NCBI RefSeq assembly: GCF_000744935.1
Contig: NZ_JQMW01000011.1
Location: 930,001-994,000, forward strand
Direction: 5' to 3'
Length of the DNA stretch: 64,000 nt
Source: Clostridium sp. KNHs214
Lineage (GTDB): Bacteria; Bacillota; Clostridia; Clostridiales; Clostridiaceae
A program made the position numbers and the translations under genes. The notes under the pieces are model-generated. The model worked only from the letters and a program-made list of their open reading frames with translations. It was not told the origin of the DNA and searched no databases. Below are positions 63,567 to 64,000 of the stretch, one piece after another (within the stretch, counting starts at the first letter, position 1; the number at the start of each line of letters is the position of its first letter).

Positions 63567-63717
63567 ATATTAATACCCCTAAAATTAATACACATTTAGC
63601 TTTACTTCTCATATTTTACCCCCTAAATACTTAATATAATTATATTATAACACAATATTTTACCATATTAAATAATTAAAGTTATTATTTTCTATTTATT
63701 ATATATATTCATTTAAT

Positions 63718-64000
63718 GATTATCCCACAAAAAGCATTATATTACCTGAATTATGAAATTTCTCTGGAATGACTTGCATAAGAAGCAAAGGAACTGTTTA
63801 AATTTAATTTTAGAAATTCTTCTTTTAGACAGATAAAATTATCGTAAGCCTGGCAAGGACGCCAGGCTAGCGAACCTGAGGCAGGACGCTGAATGTGAGC
63901 GTTAGATAATTTTATATGGCTAAAAGATTAGAATTTCTTAAATTAAATTTATTGTTCCGAGCTCTTATGCAAGTCATGGAGGAGAAATTTCATAATTCCA
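63718..64000 (-). repeat. Family A element, long form, cut by the window end
   Basis: At least 283 bp of the 311-bp composite, in the same orientation as 44097. It starts GATTATCCCACAAAAAGC and contains the nested insert with the intact GCCTGGCAAGGACGCCAGGC hairpin arms. The region 63567-63717 before it is A/T-rich and empty. Confidence 0.85.

Noticed and set aside
1-64000. rRNA or tRNA genes, prophage, neurotoxin genes
   Set aside because: I looked for tRNA T-arm consensus strings, rRNA signatures, phage structural genes and toxin-like large ORFs and saw none.

Overview
The window is AT-rich (clearly under one third G+C by eye) and looks like a chromosomal segment of a spore-forming, strictly anaerobic Clostridium, most like the proteolytic C. 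botulinum / C. sporogenes group. The evidence is a spore-germination locus (sleC plus a Csp protease), an H-NOX chemoreceptor, an FeFe hydrogenase-like protein, a methionine gamma-lyase, a 2-hydroxyacyl-CoA dehydratase/double-cubane operon, T-box and glycine riboswitches, and strong AGGAGG-type ribosome-binding sites. The species is inferred; no rRNA or tRNA gene is visible.

Layout. 1-2.5 kb: the end of glpP and an H-NOX chemoreceptor whose upstream region is split by an insertion sequence (2587-4341). 4.8-9.9 kb: sleC and a fused double-protease Csp that seems to begin at an ACG codon. 10-14.4 kb: small surface proteins, a broken amidase, an XRE/S24-like regulator with a DUF3783 partner, and a cyclophilin. 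15-18 kb: glutamate racemase and a long glutamine synthetase. 18.1-21.5 kb: an IS200 element, then a zinc ABC importer with a promoter and Zur-like operator. 21.7-25.6 kb: a double-cubane/dehydratase operon and asnS with its T-box leader. 26.6-36 kb: aldehyde dehydrogenase, DUF503, small secreted proteins, an orphan tandem glycine riboswitch, transporters and an HD protein. 36-46.5 kb: D-serine dehydratase and methionine gamma-lyase facing each other across two large structured repeats, then a HesB-like Cys-rich protein, a purine permease, an aminotransferase, an ECF S component and an M24 peptidase. 48-61.4 kb: a graveyard of broken transposases from at least five IS groups. Inside it lies a Cys-rich peptide precursor, a radical SAM/SPASM maturase and an ABC exporter, all on the minus strand. 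61.7-63.6 kb: an FeFe hydrogenase-like protein and a small membrane-anchored protein.

Repeats are prominent. Family A (166 bp, or 311 bp when it carries a nested 145-bp insert) is a MITE-like inverted-repeat element with at least six good copies. Family B has two copies, one at the 3' end of dsdA and one at the 3' end of mgl. Its loops are conserved while its stems differ but stay complementary, which points to a structured RNA. Family C (about 163 bp) has three copies with terminal inverted repeats; one abuts the csp ribosome-binding site. Family D has two copies that serve as long hairpin terminators.

The most promising undescribed systems are the RiPP-like locus near 52-57.4 kb and the family B elements. 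The orphan glycine riboswitch and the apparent ACG start of the germination protease are also worth checking.
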